From NCBI GenBank assembly GCA_019510465.1, contig JAEKKH010000115.1, forward strand, positions 1-36,618: a stretch of 36,618 nucleotides of DNA, in the 5' to 3' direction. The translations under genes were made by a program, and so were the position numbers. Shown here in pieces: positions 18,263 to 26,947 of the stretch. The DNA comes from Burkholderiales bacterium (GTDB taxonomy: Bacteria; Pseudomonadota; Gammaproteobacteria; Burkholderiales; Burkholderiaceae_C). Position 1 is the first letter of the stretch; each line of letters opens with the position of its first letter. The notes below the pieces were generated by a model. It did no database searches. It was not told the origin of the DNA and saw only the letters and a list, made by a program, of their open reading frames with translations.

Positions 18263-19378
18263 CTACGACGCGCCGGTTGCCGACCGGTTCCGTGCAAGGA
18301 TGCGCAGGTCGGCGCCGACCCGCGTCGCCTCGTGGAAGTCGAACGGCAGGCCCTGCGTCAAGGCCTCGAACGGGCCGAGGGCCGCCATGTCGCGGCCGGC
18401 GCCGAGCAGCGTCGGCGCGAGGTACAGCAGCAGCTCGTCGACCTGGCCGGTGCGCAGCAGCGCGCCATTCAGGCGAGCGCCCGCCTCGACGTGCAGCTCG
18501 TTGACATGGCGAGCGGCGAGGTTGGCCAGCACCACCTCGAGCTCGAGGCGGCCGTCGTGCACGGGCACGTCGACGATCTCGGCGCCGCGTTCCTCCAGCG
18601 CGGCGCGGCGCGCGGCGTCGGTCGACGCGGTGAACAGGATCACCGGCGAGGCCGTCTCGAACAGGCGCGCGCGCGGCGGGGTGTCCAGGCGCGCGTCGAC
18701 CACGCAGCGCATCGGCTGCATGGCCGTCTCGACGAGACGGACGTCCAGCGACGGATCGTCGGCCAGCACGGTGCCGATGCCCGTGAGCACCGCGCCGGCG
18801 CGCCGCCGCCAGGCGTGGCCGTCGGCGCGCGCCTGGGCACCGGTGATCCACTGGCTGGCGCCGTTGGGCAGGGCGGTGCGGCCGTCCAGCGAGGCGGCGA
18901 TCTTAATGCGCACCCACGGCCGGCCGCGCTGCATGCGCGAGAAGAAGCCGATGTTGAGTTCGCGGGCGCGCCGCGCGACATCCGCGGGCGCGTGGCCGAT
19001 CGCGATGCCGGCCGCGGCGATGCGCGCCGTGCCCTGGCCGTTGACCAGCGGGTTGGGATCGCCGGCGGCGATCTCGACACGGCCGACCCCCGCGGCCACC
19101 AATGCGTCGCAGCACGGCGGCGTGCGGCCGTGGTGCGCGCAGGGCTCCAGCGTGACGTAGACGACGGCGCCGCGCACGTCATGGCCGCGCGCCTGCGCGT
19201 CGCGCAAGGCCATCACCTCGGCGTGCGGGCCACCGGCGGCCTGCGTGTGGCCCTGGCCCAGCACGGCCGAGCCGTCGGCCGACACGATCACGCAGCCCAC
19301 CCGCGGGTTCGGGTCGGTCAGGCCGACCGCCTGCTCGGCGAGCGCCAGCGTCAAAAGCCAGGGTTTCATCGTGATCAT
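18263..19378 (-). CDS. ribD: Riboflavin biosynthesis deaminase/reductase RibD
   Basis: The 371-residue bifunctional enzyme deaminates and then reduces the pyrimidine intermediate of riboflavin synthesis. The deaminase half has TDPNPRVGCVIV, the zinc motif PHAEVMAL and PCAHHGRTPPC. The reductase half begins near residue 145 (RPWVRIKIAASLDGRTAL) and contains SQWITG, GIGTVLADDPSLDVR and HVEAGARLNGALL. The N-terminus is a little short compared with the family. ATG at 19378 or 19369 (third codon later) are both possible. It is the first gene of the minus-strand run ribD-ribBA-ribH-nusB-aminotransferase. ribE, often next, is absent. Confidence 0.95.
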   Translation of the reverse strand: MITMKPWLLTLALAEQAVGLTDPNPRVGCVIVSADGSAVLGQGHTQAAGGPHAEVMALRDAQARGHDVRGAVVYVTLEPCAHHGRTPPCCDALVAAGVGRVEIAAGDPNPLVNGQGTARIAAAGIAIGHAPADVARRARELNIGFFSRMQRGRPWVRIKIAASLDGRTALPNGASQWITGAQARADGHAWRRRAGAVLTGIGTVLADDPSLDVRLVETAMQPMRCVVDARLDTPPRARLFETASPVILFTASTDAARRAALEERGAEIVDVPVHDGRLELEVVLANLAARHVNELHVEAGARLNGALLRTGQVDELLLYLAPTLLGAGRDMAALGPFEALTQGLPFDFHEATRVGADLRILARNRSATGAS

Positions 19379-19457
19379 CCGGTTGCCCGTGCGCCGAGGC
19401 GCCGGTTTTCGAGGCGGATGGCGAAGGCGGCCGTCCCGGGGGGTGATTTTCCATGAC

Positions 19458-19478
19458 GCCGCCGGAACAATCGGCGGC
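19458..19478. other. Hairpin in the ribD/fimT divergent gap
   Basis: GCCGCCG, loop GAACAAT, CGGCGGC forms a 7-bp stem in the 120-base region from which ribD (minus) and the first pilin gene (plus) diverge. No FMN riboswitch signature was recognised here. Confidence 0.35.
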
Positions 19479-19498
19479 CCGTTCGTCAAGTCAGACCC

Positions 19499-20086
19499 AT
19501 GCCCGTGTCGCCCTTCCTCGCCCGTCGCCGTCCGCGGCCCGGTTCCCCGCGCGCCGCCCTGCGCGGATTCACGCTGGTCGAGCTGGCCGTCGTGCTGGCG
19601 ATCGTCGCCATCCTGCTGCGCGTGGCCTCGCCGGGCCTGTCGCGCGGCACGGCGGCCCGCGCGCTCGCGGCGCAGGCCTCGGAGTTCATGGCGGCGCTGC
19701 GCTTCGCCCGCGCGCAGGCGCTGGCGCGTGGCGCGGCGGTCACCATCTGCGCCAGCGCCCCGGACGCCGCGGCGCCGGCCTGCCAGCGCGCGCGCTCGGC
19801 CGACTGGCGCGCCGGCTGGCTGGTGTTCGCCGACCGCGACCGCCGCGGCACGCCGAACGCGAACGAGCCCCTCCTGCGCGTCCAGCAGCCCCTGCAGCGC
19901 AGCGGCGGGGTGGCCGGCACGCGCGCCAGCATCAGCTTCACGGCCGCCGGCTACGCCACCGATGCGGCGTCGCGCTACGTGTTCAGCCCGCCGTCCGCCG
20001 CCGTGCTCGACGCCCCGCCCACGCTTACGGTGTGCGTCAGCAAGCAGGGCCGTCCGCGCATGGCCGATCGGGGAGTGTGCGATTGA
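19499..20086 (+). CDS. FimT/GspH-like minor pilin (first copy)
   Basis: The 195-residue prepilin has a basic leader ending in Gly before the cleavage/methylation motif G|FTLVEL (near residues 23-28). A hydrophobic N-terminal helix (VVLAIVAILL) is followed by FARAQALARG and a GspH/FimT-type beta region. Cysteines are near positions 85, 97, 181 and 194. Minor pilins prime type IV pilus assembly in the inner membrane after processing by PilD. FimT-like pilins are often linked to DNA uptake; that role here is inferred. It opens a six-gene pilin cluster. Confidence 0.88.
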   Translation: MPVSPFLARRRPRPGSPRAALRGFTLVELAVVLAIVAILLRVASPGLSRGTAARALAAQASEFMAALRFARAQALARGAAVTICASAPDAAAPACQRARSADWRAGWLVFADRDRRGTPNANEPLLRVQQPLQRSGGVAGTRASISFTAAGYATDAASRYVFSPPSAAVLDAPPTLTVCVSKQGRPRMADRGVCD

Positions 20087-20212
20087 GGCCCGCGAGCCCC
20101 ACCGCGCGTCGGGCGGCCTCGTCCGTCCGTCGCGAACCGGCCCGCGCGCGCGAGACGGTACATTCAGAATCGCCACGGCGTCCTCTGCCCGCGCCGGGCC
20201 TGTCGCGCCTTC

Positions 20213-20791
20213 ATGAATCCCACTCCCGTTGCCGCCCCCGTGTCCGCCGCCCGACGCCCTCTCCGCCGCCCGGCCGGGTTCACGCTGGTCGAGCTGATGG
20301 TCACCGTGGCCGTGGCCGCGCTGGTCGTCGGTCTGGGCGTGCCGTCGTTCCTGCGCACCCTGGCGCGCCACACGATCGACGCGCAGGCCGGGGAGCTGCA
20401 GGACGCCGTGCGCATCGGCCGCAACGAGGCCATGAAGCGCAGCGGCCCGGTGGTGCTGTGCCGCACCGAGGAGAGCAACCCGACCCACTGTGCCGGCTCC
20501 GGCGGCAGCTGGCAGACCTGGGTGCTGTTCACCGACGCCGCCCGCAGCGGCGCGTTCACGGCCGGCGACTCGGTGCTGCGCCAGCACCAGGACGCGTCGA
20601 AGCGCACCACCGTCACGGCCGACGCCGCGAGCATCCGCTTCGAGTCCACCGGCATCGCGCATGCGGACACGGGCAGCGCCGTCTTCGTGCTGGCCGAGCG
20701 CGGTGCGGCCGACCACGCGCAGCAGCGCCAGGTCTGCGTCAACCCGCGCGGCGAGGTCGCCATCGTCGCGGGCGACGCCCGGTGCCCGTGA
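20213..20791 (+). CDS. FimT/GspH-like minor pilin (second copy)
   Basis: The 192-residue prepilin has leader Gly then FTLVELMVTVAVAALVV (starting near residue 23). DAVRIGRNEAMKRSGPVVLCR matches the FimT/GspH family. The first copy lies 126 bases upstream, with no clear promoter or terminator between them. The two differ greatly beyond the N-terminal helix, so they are old paralogues rather than a recent duplication. Its stop overlaps a GTG codon that could start pilV. Confidence 0.9.
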   Translation: MNPTPVAAPVSAARRPLRRPAGFTLVELMVTVAVAALVVGLGVPSFLRTLARHTIDAQAGELQDAVRIGRNEAMKRSGPVVLCRTEESNPTHCAGSGGSWQTWVLFTDAARSGAFTAGDSVLRQHQDASKRTTVTADAASIRFESTGIAHADTGSAVFVLAERGAADHAQQRQVCVNPRGEVAIVAGDARCP

Positions 20792-20793
20792 CG

Positions 20794-21399
20794 ATGCGGC
20801 GCGTTCTCCCGCATGCGCCCGCGCCGCACACGGCACGCGTCACGCGCGCGATGCGCCTGCGCGCGGCGGGCTTCTCGTTGATCGAGGTGCTCGTGGCGAT
20901 GTTCGTCGTCGCGATGGGCATCCTCGCGCTGGCCGGCCTGCTGCAGGCGTCCACGCGCTATTCGAAGATGAGCGAGCTGCGCTCCACGGCCACGCTGCTG
21001 GCCAACGACATCGCCGACCGCATCCGCGCCAACCCGATTGGCGGCGAACTGGGCGTCGGCGGCTACGACCTGATCGGCCAAGGCTTTCCCGGTCCGCTGG
21101 TGCCGGCGCGCGCCCCATGCACCAGCGACACCCCGTGCAACCCCGGCGACCTGGCCCGGGTCGACCTCGCCGACTGGACGGCCCGCGTCAGGGCGACGCT
21201 GCCCAAGGGCTCGACGTGGGTGCAGTTCCATGCCGGGCACCCGCCCGCGCCCGACTCCGTCGACGTCTGGGTCGGTTGGGCCGATCCACTGACCCTGGCG
21301 CCGGGCATCTCCACCGATCGCTCGGGCACCGAATGCCCCGCGTCGTGGAAGGCGGCCGAGCCGTCCGTGCGCTGCGTCTACCTGCAGGTGGCGCTATGA
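20794..21399 (+). CDS. pilV: Minor pilin PilV
   Basis: The product is about 201 residues from ATG 20794. The prepilin motif G|FSLIEVLVAMFVVAMGILALAGLL and the following RSTATLLANDIADRIRANP are characteristic of PilV. The start is uncertain: a GTG at 20788 overlaps the previous stop, and an ATG at 20851 would give a 7-residue leader. Longer leaders like those of its neighbours favour the upstream choice. It acts with PilW, PilX and FimT in the pilus-tip priming complex. Confidence 0.9.
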   Translation: MRRVLPHAPAPHTARVTRAMRLRAAGFSLIEVLVAMFVVAMGILALAGLLQASTRYSKMSELRSTATLLANDIADRIRANPIGGELGVGGYDLIGQGFPGPLVPARAPCTSDTPCNPGDLARVDLADWTARVRATLPKGSTWVQFHAGHPPAPDSVDVWVGWADPLTLAPGISTDRSGTECPASWKAAEPSVRCVYLQVAL

Positions 21400-21436
21400 G
21401 ACATCCTGTGTCGACCCGTCTGCGGGAGGGGCGGCA

Positions 21437-22351
21437 ATGAGCCGGCGCGGCATCCCCGGCGGCCGTCCGCGTCGCGCGGAGACCGGCTTCACGCTGATCG
21501 AGATGATGGTGGCGCTGGCCATCGGCCTGGCGGTGATCGGCGCGCTGATCGCGGCGTATCTCAGCTCGTTCGCCAGCGGCCGCCACTCCGATGCGCTGGT
21601 GCAGATCACCGAGGACGCGACGCTCGCGCTCAACGTCATGCGCCAGCAGGTCGCGCAGGCCGGCTTCAGCCAGCCGCACGGCGTCGGTGCCGAAGGCGGG
21701 CTGGTGCTGCACGCCTTCCCTGGCGTCACGGGTTGCGAGGCGGCCGGCTTCGTCGACCTGCAGTCCGGCATCGCCGCTCCCGGCAACTGCCAGGCGGCGT
21801 CGACCGACCCGTCCGCCCCCGACACGATCGAGGTCGCCTACGAGGGCAGCGTGCTGCCCGGCAAGTCGTCCAACGGCATCCTGGGCGGCGCGGGCACGCC
21901 GCAGCCGCTCGACTGCCTGGGCAACAGCTTCGCGAAGACGCACGACGATGCCACCGGCGACGACTTCTGGCTCAACGACAGCAAGTTCTACGTCGCCGAC
22001 GGCAGCCTGTACTGCCACGGGCCCGGAAACCGGGCCGGGGCCGCCATCGTGCAGAACGTCGAGACGCTGCAGGTCGCCTATGGCATGGCCGCGGCGCCCG
22101 CGGGGGCCCCGGGCGCGGGCCAGATCGTCTACTACGGCAACGCGCCGCCGGCAGGGTCCCCACTGTGGGCCGACGTCGTGTCGGTCAAGCTGTGCGTGCA
22201 GGTGCGCAGCGCGGCCAGGGTGCTGGACAAGGCCTCGTCGCCGACGCTCGGGGGCTGGATCGACTGTGGCAACGCGCAGCGCACGGCCACCGACGGCTAC
22301 CTGCGCCGCACGTTCACCACCACCATCGTGTTGCAGAACAAGCTGCTGTGA
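21437..22351 (+). CDS. pilW: Minor pilin PilW
   Basis: The 304-residue prepilin has G|FTLIEMMVALAIGLAVIGALI near residue 17. ALNVMRQQVAQAGF and the AIVQNVETLQVAYGM segment near residue 200 are typical of PilW. A GGGAGGGG ribosome-binding site precedes the ATG. The 3' end overlaps the GTG start of pilX by 4 bases. Confidence 0.93.
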   Translation: MSRRGIPGGRPRRAETGFTLIEMMVALAIGLAVIGALIAAYLSSFASGRHSDALVQITEDATLALNVMRQQVAQAGFSQPHGVGAEGGLVLHAFPGVTGCEAAGFVDLQSGIAAPGNCQAASTDPSAPDTIEVAYEGSVLPGKSSNGILGGAGTPQPLDCLGNSFAKTHDDATGDDFWLNDSKFYVADGSLYCHGPGNRAGAAIVQNVETLQVAYGMAAAPAGAPGAGQIVYYGNAPPAGSPLWADVVSVKLCVQVRSAARVLDKASSPTLGGWIDCGNAQRTATDGYLRRTFTTTIVLQNKLL

Positions 22352-23001
22352 GCGCGCCATTCGTTTCCACGCCCGCCCGCGCGCCGCGCGTCACGCACGC
22401 TCGCGCGCGCGGCCGCACGCGGGGCTTCTCGCTGATCGTGGCCATGCTGATGCTCGCGGTGATCGGCCTCGCGTCCGCGGCCATCATGCGCAACGCCGTC
22501 AGCGGCGACCAGGTGGCCAACAACAACCGCCTGCAGACCCAGGCCAGCCAGTACGCCCAGCTCGCATTGCGCTTCTGCCAGGCGCAGCTCGGGTTGCCGC
22601 CCGAATCGCGCGCCGCTCGCCTGCTGCCCGTGGCCACGCCGCCGGCCTGGACGCTGCAGCGCAACTGGGGCACTGGCAGCGGCGACGCCGCGCACACGCT
22701 CACGGCTGCCGAGATCGGCGCCAGCGTGCAACCGCGCGTCGCGCCGCAGTGCCTGGCGGAAGCGACCGGCCTCGCCAACACGTACACCGTCACCGCGCGC
22801 GGCTTCAGCGCCGATTTCAAGGCCGACCCGTCCACCGGGGCCACGCGTACCGGCTCGGCCGTGTGGGTGCAGGCCACGATCTACGCCGACAGCGAGGCCG
22901 GGGCCACGGGCGAGGCGCCCGCGGCGGCCGGCACCGTGCCCGCCGGCCCGCTGGCCGTGCGCCAGCGCACCTGGCAGCAGTTGCTCACGCCGCCGTTCTG
23001 A
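22348..23001 (+). CDS. pilX: Minor pilin PilX
   Basis: The 217-residue product starts at GTG 22348 (overlap GTGA with pilW). The leader ends in G before FSLIVAMLMLAVIGLASAAIMRNAVSGDQ, where the usual Glu at +5 is replaced by Val (FSLIV). This loss of Glu5 is a known feature of PilX/GspK-type minor pilins. The body is rich in Ala and Thr and ends in a QRTWQQLL stretch. pilY1 is normally next but is not present; pilE follows 39 bases later. Confidence 0.88.
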   Translation: MSAPFVSTPARAPRVTHARARGRTRGFSLIVAMLMLAVIGLASAAIMRNAVSGDQVANNNRLQTQASQYAQLALRFCQAQLGLPPESRAARLLPVATPPAWTLQRNWGTGSGDAAHTLTAAEIGASVQPRVAPQCLAEATGLANTYTVTARGFSADFKADPSTGATRTGSAVWVQATIYADSEAGATGEAPAAAGTVPAGPLAVRQRTWQQLLTPPF

Positions 23002-23040
23002 ACCGGCGCGCCCTCTCGACACCGCCTCCTGGAGGTCGCC

Positions 23041-23499
23041 TTGCGCACGCGCCCATTCCGCCCCGCCGCGTGCTGCGCCGGCCGCGGCTTCACGCTGGTG
23101 GAGCTGCTGGTCGTGGCCGCGGCGCTGGCCCTGCTCGCCGCGATCGCATTGCCGGCCTTCTTCGAGCAACTGGCGCGCGCGCGCCGGTCCGACGTCCAGG
23201 CCGCGCTGCTCGAGGACGCCGGCTACATGCAGCACTACTACGCCTCGCACGACGCATTCAGCGGCACGCCGCCGCCGCAGCTGCCGTTCGCGCAGGCGCC
23301 GCGCCAGGGCGGCGTCGCCTATGTCATCACCGTGGCGGTGCCACCGGGCGATCCGTCGTCGTTCCTGCTGACCGCCGCCCGCGCGGGCGGCATGGCGCGC
23401 GACCCCTGCGGCGACTTCACCGTCGACCACCTCGGCCGGCGCGAGCTCGTGCCCGGCACGTTCGCGGCCGGCCGCGACGCGGCGCGTTGCTGGCGCTGA
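23041..23499 (+). CDS. pilE: PilE-type minor pilin
   Basis: The 152-residue prepilin has G|FTLVELLVVAAALALLAAIALPAFF and the later YMQHYYASHDAFSG segment, matching the PilE-like minor pilins. The TTG start at 23041 is supported by GGAGG at 23031-23035 with a 5-base gap; no in-frame ATG precedes the prepilin motif. Two cysteines near the C-terminus (DPCGDF and ARCWR) could form the usual disulfide. It is the last gene of the pilin run. Confidence 0.88.
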   Translation: MRTRPFRPAACCAGRGFTLVELLVVAAALALLAAIALPAFFEQLARARRSDVQAALLEDAGYMQHYYASHDAFSGTPPPQLPFAQAPRQGGVAYVITVAVPPGDPSSFLLTAARAGGMARDPCGDFTVDHLGRRELVPGTFAAGRDAARCWR

Positions 23500-23595
23500 G
23501 GCAGCGCCATGGCGTCATCGCGGCGCGCCGCGTCGCGTCGCGAAGCGGAAGTCGACGGCTCCATCCCGCCTGGGGAAGTTTCATTGGACGTGGAG

Positions 23596-23613
23596 CCTGC
23601 GACTTCGCGCAGG
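23596..23613. other. Hairpin between pilE and nrdR
   Basis: CCTGCG, loop ACTTCG, CGCAGG sits in the 185-base convergent gap between pilE (plus) and nrdR (minus). It resembles short dispersed intergenic hairpins and may help separate the two transcripts. There is no T-run. Confidence 0.35.
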
Positions 23614-23684
23614 ATGACCGCCGTGGCCGAGCCGCACCCGGCCCCGCCGTGGAGAGAGCGGCGCGGCGGCGGCGTCCAGCGGGC

Positions 23685-24080
23685 TCAGATGTCCTTGATC
23701 AGGCGGCTGAACTCGTCGACGTCCTCGAAGCTGCGGTAGACCGACGCGAAGCGCACATAGGCCACCTTGTCCAGGCGCTTGAGCTCGCGCATCACGAGCT
23801 CGCCCACGCGCGTGGACGGCACCTCGCGCAGGCCGGTGCCGATCAGCTTGTCCTGGATGCGCTCGATGGCCGCGTCGATCTGCTCGATGCTCACCTCGAA
23901 GTCGACGCGCGCGCCGCTCTTCTTCACGACCGACGGGAACGCCATCTCGGCACGTTCGTAGGTCGTGAAGCGCTTGTCGCACTTGAGGCAGCGGCGCCGC
24001 CGTCGGACGACGTCGCCCTCGTCCGATTCGCGGGTCTCGGCGACCTGCGTCTCGTCATGACTGCAGTATGGACAGCGCAT
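23685..24080 (-). CDS. nrdR: Ribonucleotide-reductase repressor NrdR with a shortened ATP-cone
   Basis: NrdR represses ribonucleotide reductase genes in response to ATP/dATP. This 131-residue protein keeps the zinc ribbon (MRCPYC, then [12 protein letters not shown]) and the C-terminal [34 protein letters not shown]. After [12 protein letters not shown] (ending near residue 62) it goes directly to [14 protein letters not shown]. About 16 residues normally lie here (in E. coli, a K-L-R-x-G-M-x-R-A-L-x-K-R-P helix), so the KRP part of the ATP-cone is missing in frame. Usual family length is about 149-155. It starts 20 bases after the glyA stop and should share the glyA riboswitch. Confidence 0.9.
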   Translation of the reverse strand: MRCPYCSHDETQVAETRESDEGDVVRRRRRCLKCDKRFTTYERAEMAFPSVVKKSGARVDFEVSIEQIDAAIERIQDKLIGTGLREVPSTRVGELVMRELKRLDKVAYVRFASVYRSFEDVDEFSRLIKDI

Positions 24081-24100
24081 GGGGCGACGGCGCGGCCGGG

Positions 24101-25348
24101 TCAGCGATAGACCGGGAAGTCGCGCGTCAGCGCCTCGACCTTGGCGCGCACGGCGGCCAGGCGGGCGGGGTCGTTCGGCGCGTCCAGCACGTCGGCGATC
24201 AGGTGGGCCGTGGCGCGCGCCTCTGCTTCCTTGAAGCCGCGCGTGGTCATGGCCGGCGTGCCCAGGCGGATGCCGCTGGTGACCATCGGCTTTTCCGGAT
24301 CGTTGGGGATCGCGTTCTTGTTGCAGGTCATGTGCGCCTCGCCCAGGATGCGCTCGGCGTCCTTGCCGGTGATGCCCTTGGCGCGAAGATCGACCAGCAT
24401 CACGTGGCTCTCGGTGCGGCCGGACACGATGCGCAGGCCGCGCTCGATCAGCGTCTTCGCCAGCACGTCCGCGTTCTTCACGACCTGCTGCTGGTAGGCC
24501 TTGAACCCGGGCTGCAGCGCCTCCTGGAACGCGATGGCCTTGCCGGCGATCACGTGCATCAGCGGGCCGCCCTGCAGGCCCGGGAAGATGGCCGAGTTGA
24601 TCTGCTTGGCGAACGCGTCCTTCATCAGGATGATGCCGCCGCGCGGGCCGCGCAGGCTCTTGTGCGTGGTGGAGGTGACGACGTCGGCGTGCGGCACGGG
24701 GTTGGGGTAGACGCCCGCGGCGATCAGGCCGGCGTAGTGCGCCATGTCGACCATGAAATACGCGCCGATCTCCTTGGCGACCTTCGCGAAGCGCTCGAAG
24801 TCGATGCGCAGCGCGAACGCCGACGCGCCGGCGATGATCAGCTTGGGGCGGTGCTCGCGCGCGGTGCGCTCCATCGCGTCGTAGTCGATGTCTTCCTGCG
24901 CGTTCAGGCCGTACGACACGACCTTGAACCACTTGCCGCTCATGTTCAGCGCCATGCCGTGCGTCAGGTGGCCGCCCTCGGCCAGGCTCATGCCCATGAT
25001 GGTGTCGCCGGGCTGCAGCAGGCCCAGGAACACCGCCTGGTTGGCCTGCGAGCCGGAGTTCGGCTGCACGTTGGCATTCTCGGCGCCGAACAGCTGCTTG
25101 ATGCGGTCGATGGCCAGCTGCTCGACGACGTCCACGTTCTCGCAGCCGCCGTAGTAGCGCTTGCCCGGGTAGCCTTCGGCGTACTTGTTGGTGAGCTGCG
25201 AGCCCTGCGCGGCCATGACGGCCGGCGAGGTGTAGTTCTCCGAGGCGATCAGCTCGATGTGCTGTTCCTGGCGCAGGTTCTCGGCCTGGATGGCGGCCCA
25301 GATGGCGGGGTCAACGTTGGCGATCGTCGATTGTTGGCGGTCGAACAT
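24101..25348 (-). CDS. glyA: Serine hydroxymethyltransferase
   Basis: The 415-residue PLP enzyme converts serine and tetrahydrofolate to glycine and methylene-tetrahydrofolate, feeding purine and thymidylate synthesis. Seen are [41 protein letters not shown] and the PLP lysine in [14 protein letters not shown] (near residue 230). Length is standard. AAGGAACC just upstream of the ATG at 25348 is the ribosome-binding site. The leader contains a ZTP riboswitch, and nrdR follows in the same direction. Confidence 0.97.
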   Translation of the reverse strand: MFDRQQSTIANVDPAIWAAIQAENLRQEQHIELIASENYTSPAVMAAQGSQLTNKYAEGYPGKRYYGGCENVDVVEQLAIDRIKQLFGAENANVQPNSGSQANQAVFLGLLQPGDTIMGMSLAEGGHLTHGMALNMSGKWFKVVSYGLNAQEDIDYDAMERTAREHRPKLIIAGASAFALRIDFERFAKVAKEIGAYFMVDMAHYAGLIAAGVYPNPVPHADVVTSTTHKSLRGPRGGIILMKDAFAKQINSAIFPGLQGGPLMHVIAGKAIAFQEALQPGFKAYQQQVVKNADVLAKTLIERGLRIVSGRTESHVMLVDLRAKGITGKDAERILGEAHMTCNKNAIPNDPEKPMVTSGIRLGTPAMTTRGFKEAEARATAHLIADVLDAPNDPARLAAVRAKVEALTRDFPVYR

Positions 25349-25398
25349 GGAAGGTTCCTTGGGATTGAGGGCAGTTCCGGCGCGTCGCAGGGCCTCGC

Positions 25399-25445
25399 GG
25401 ATCGCCGCCTCCGGCGCATGCGCACCCTCGGCGGAACATCGATCC
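25399..25445 (-). promoter_or_regulatory. Possible expression-platform stem of the glyA leader
   Basis: Downstream of the aptamer on the minus strand, GGATCG pairs with CGATCC, enclosing a GC-rich hairpin around GGTGCGCATGCGCC. This may be the switching element between the aptamer and the glyA ribosome-binding site. No T-run follows, so control of translation or Rho-dependent termination is more likely than an intrinsic terminator. Confidence 0.35.
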
Positions 25446-25461
25446 AGCGGTGCGCGAAGGA

Positions 25462-25612
25462 CGCGCTGCCCAGGCGAACGGCTGAGAGGGTGGCGCCCGG
25501 ACGGGATCCCGGCGGCCCTTCGCGCTTCCCGGTGGTGGCCCACCTCGCAACGCGTCACGGAGGCCGGCGGATGGCGCTCCCGGGACGCGTCCTGTCGCCA
25601 GTCGCGCGAGCC
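25462..25612 (-). ncRNA. ZTP (pfl) riboswitch in the glyA-nrdR leader
   Basis: On the minus strand three conserved blocks of the pfl/ZTP aptamer occur in order. They are GCGCGACTGGCGACAGG (25607-25591), GGTGGGCCACCACCGGGAAGC (about 25544-25523) and CCGTTCGCCTGGGCAG (25481-25466). ZTP riboswitches sense the purine-intermediate alarmone ZMP/ZTP, which accumulates when 10-formyl-tetrahydrofolate is short, and raise expression of one-carbon genes such as glyA. The aptamer ends about 115 bases before the glyA start. The 404-base space between glyA and the transglycosylase gene holds this element, its platform and a terminator. Confidence 0.88.
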
Positions 25613-25704
25613 GCCAGTTTAACCGCGTGGCCGCGGGCACGGGGGAGTGGGAGCGTCGATTCGCGCAATACGAAGCGGGCCGGGCGTGTGCACGCCACGC
25701 GGCC

Positions 25705-25733
25705 GAAAGAAAAACGGGCGCCGAGGCGCCCGT
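25705..25733 (-). terminator. Intrinsic terminator of the transglycosylase gene
   Basis: On the minus strand ACGGGCGCC-TC-GGCGCCCGT (9-bp stem) is followed by TTTTCTTT, a textbook rho-independent terminator 20 bases past the stop at 25753. Confidence 0.9.
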
Positions 25734-25752
25734 CGAACGGATGTCAGGCGGA

Positions 25753-26700
25753 TCAGTGCGCCAGCGCCACGCGTTCGCGTTCCGGCTTGGCCTGCGCGTC
25801 CTGCTGCTCGGGCGCGGTGGCGTGGGCCGTCGACTCGCTGGCAGCCGCGGCCGGGGCGACGGCGGGCGCGGGCGTCGCCGTGGGGACGGGCGCAACATTG
25901 GCGACGATGGGCACGACCGTCGGCGCCACGTTCTGGCCGGCCGCGACGCGCTTGAGCAAATCCTGCTCGGCCATCACCTTGGCGGCGTAGCCGCCGTCGT
26001 CCTCGAGGGCGCCGGCGCCCACGTAGTAGTGCAGGCCGCCAGACAGGCCGCCGGCCTTGGCGATGCATTCCTTGAGCACCAGCACGCCCACGCGCAGGTT
26101 GCTGACAGGGTCGAACGCCGCCAGGTGGCCGCCGTAGGACTCGTACTTGTCGCTGTGCACCTTGGTCATCACCTGCATCAGCCCCTGCGCGCCCACGGGG
26201 CTCTGCGCGATCGGGTTGAAACTGGACTCGATGGCCATGACGGCCAGGATCAGCGTGGGCTCGATGCCCGTGCGCTGGCCGACGGTCCACGATTCCTGCA
26301 CCAGGCGGGCGACCGGCTCAGGCGCCACGTGGTAGCGGCGGACGATCCAGCGGGCCACGTTGGCCTGGGCGCGCGTCAGGTCGGCCGGATCGGCCGTCGA
26401 CGAGATGTTGACGGGGCCGGCGGATGTCGGCTCGGACTCGGCCGCGGCGGCCAGATCCTCGCCACCGCTGCGGGCCAGGTGGCGGGCCTCCAGCCAGCCC
26501 CAGGCGCGGGCCTCGAGGCTGTCACGCAGTTCGTCCTGGCTGCTCATGAACAGGGCACCGGCCACGACGGCCAGGCCGACCATGGCCAGCATGCTGTGGC
26601 TCACGTCGAGCAGGCCGTGGCCCACGTCGGTCAGGAAGACCTTCACCGATTCGCGCCCGGTGGTCAGTGCGTTGCGCACGACGGTTTGGGGTTGAAGCAT
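25753..26700 (-). CDS. SLT-family lytic transglycosylase, membrane-anchored
   Basis: The 315-residue protein cleaves peptidoglycan glycan strands. One hydrophobic segment at about residues 38-52 (MLAMVGLAVVAGALFM) suggests an inner-membrane anchor. The SLT domain at about 125-230 has the catalytic Glu in AVMAIESSFNPIAQSPVGAQGLMQVM (near 158) and the later YVGAG segment. The C-terminal 60 residues are a Pro/Ala/Val/Thr tail. A strong terminator follows. It is transcribed alone, divergently from ubiD. Confidence 0.92.
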   Translation of the reverse strand: MLQPQTVVRNALTTGRESVKVFLTDVGHGLLDVSHSMLAMVGLAVVAGALFMSSQDELRDSLEARAWGWLEARHLARSGGEDLAAAAESEPTSAGPVNISSTADPADLTRAQANVARWIVRRYHVAPEPVARLVQESWTVGQRTGIEPTLILAVMAIESSFNPIAQSPVGAQGLMQVMTKVHSDKYESYGGHLAAFDPVSNLRVGVLVLKECIAKAGGLSGGLHYYVGAGALEDDGGYAAKVMAEQDLLKRVAAGQNVAPTVVPIVANVAPVPTATPAPAVAPAAAASESTAHATAPEQQDAQAKPERERVALAH

Positions 26701-26947
26701 CTCTCTCCTTTCACAGCGCCGGGCCGGCTGACGGCGCTCAGGGGCGCTTCGTCGCGGCGTCCAGGGACGCTGGCGATAATGGCTCGCTGCGATTCATGGC
26801 CGGGGTGTCTGCGTCTAGCAACCGGCGGCAGCCTTCAGGGTCCGCCTCGTCGGGCAGGGATAACCCTGGTGTTACGTCTGGCCGGATTATGGGAGCCGCG
26901 TAATAACCCGTCAACAATATAAGCCTCTCAAGTCATAACCAAAATTT

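Noticed and set aside
19379-19498. FMN riboswitch before ribD
   Set aside because: The gap is only 120 bases and shows none of the conserved RFN blocks.
19499-23499. Type II secretion pseudopilin operon (gspHIJK)
   Set aside because: The PilV/PilW/PilX-type features and the FimT and PilE members fit type IV minor pilins better, and no gsp genes adjoin.
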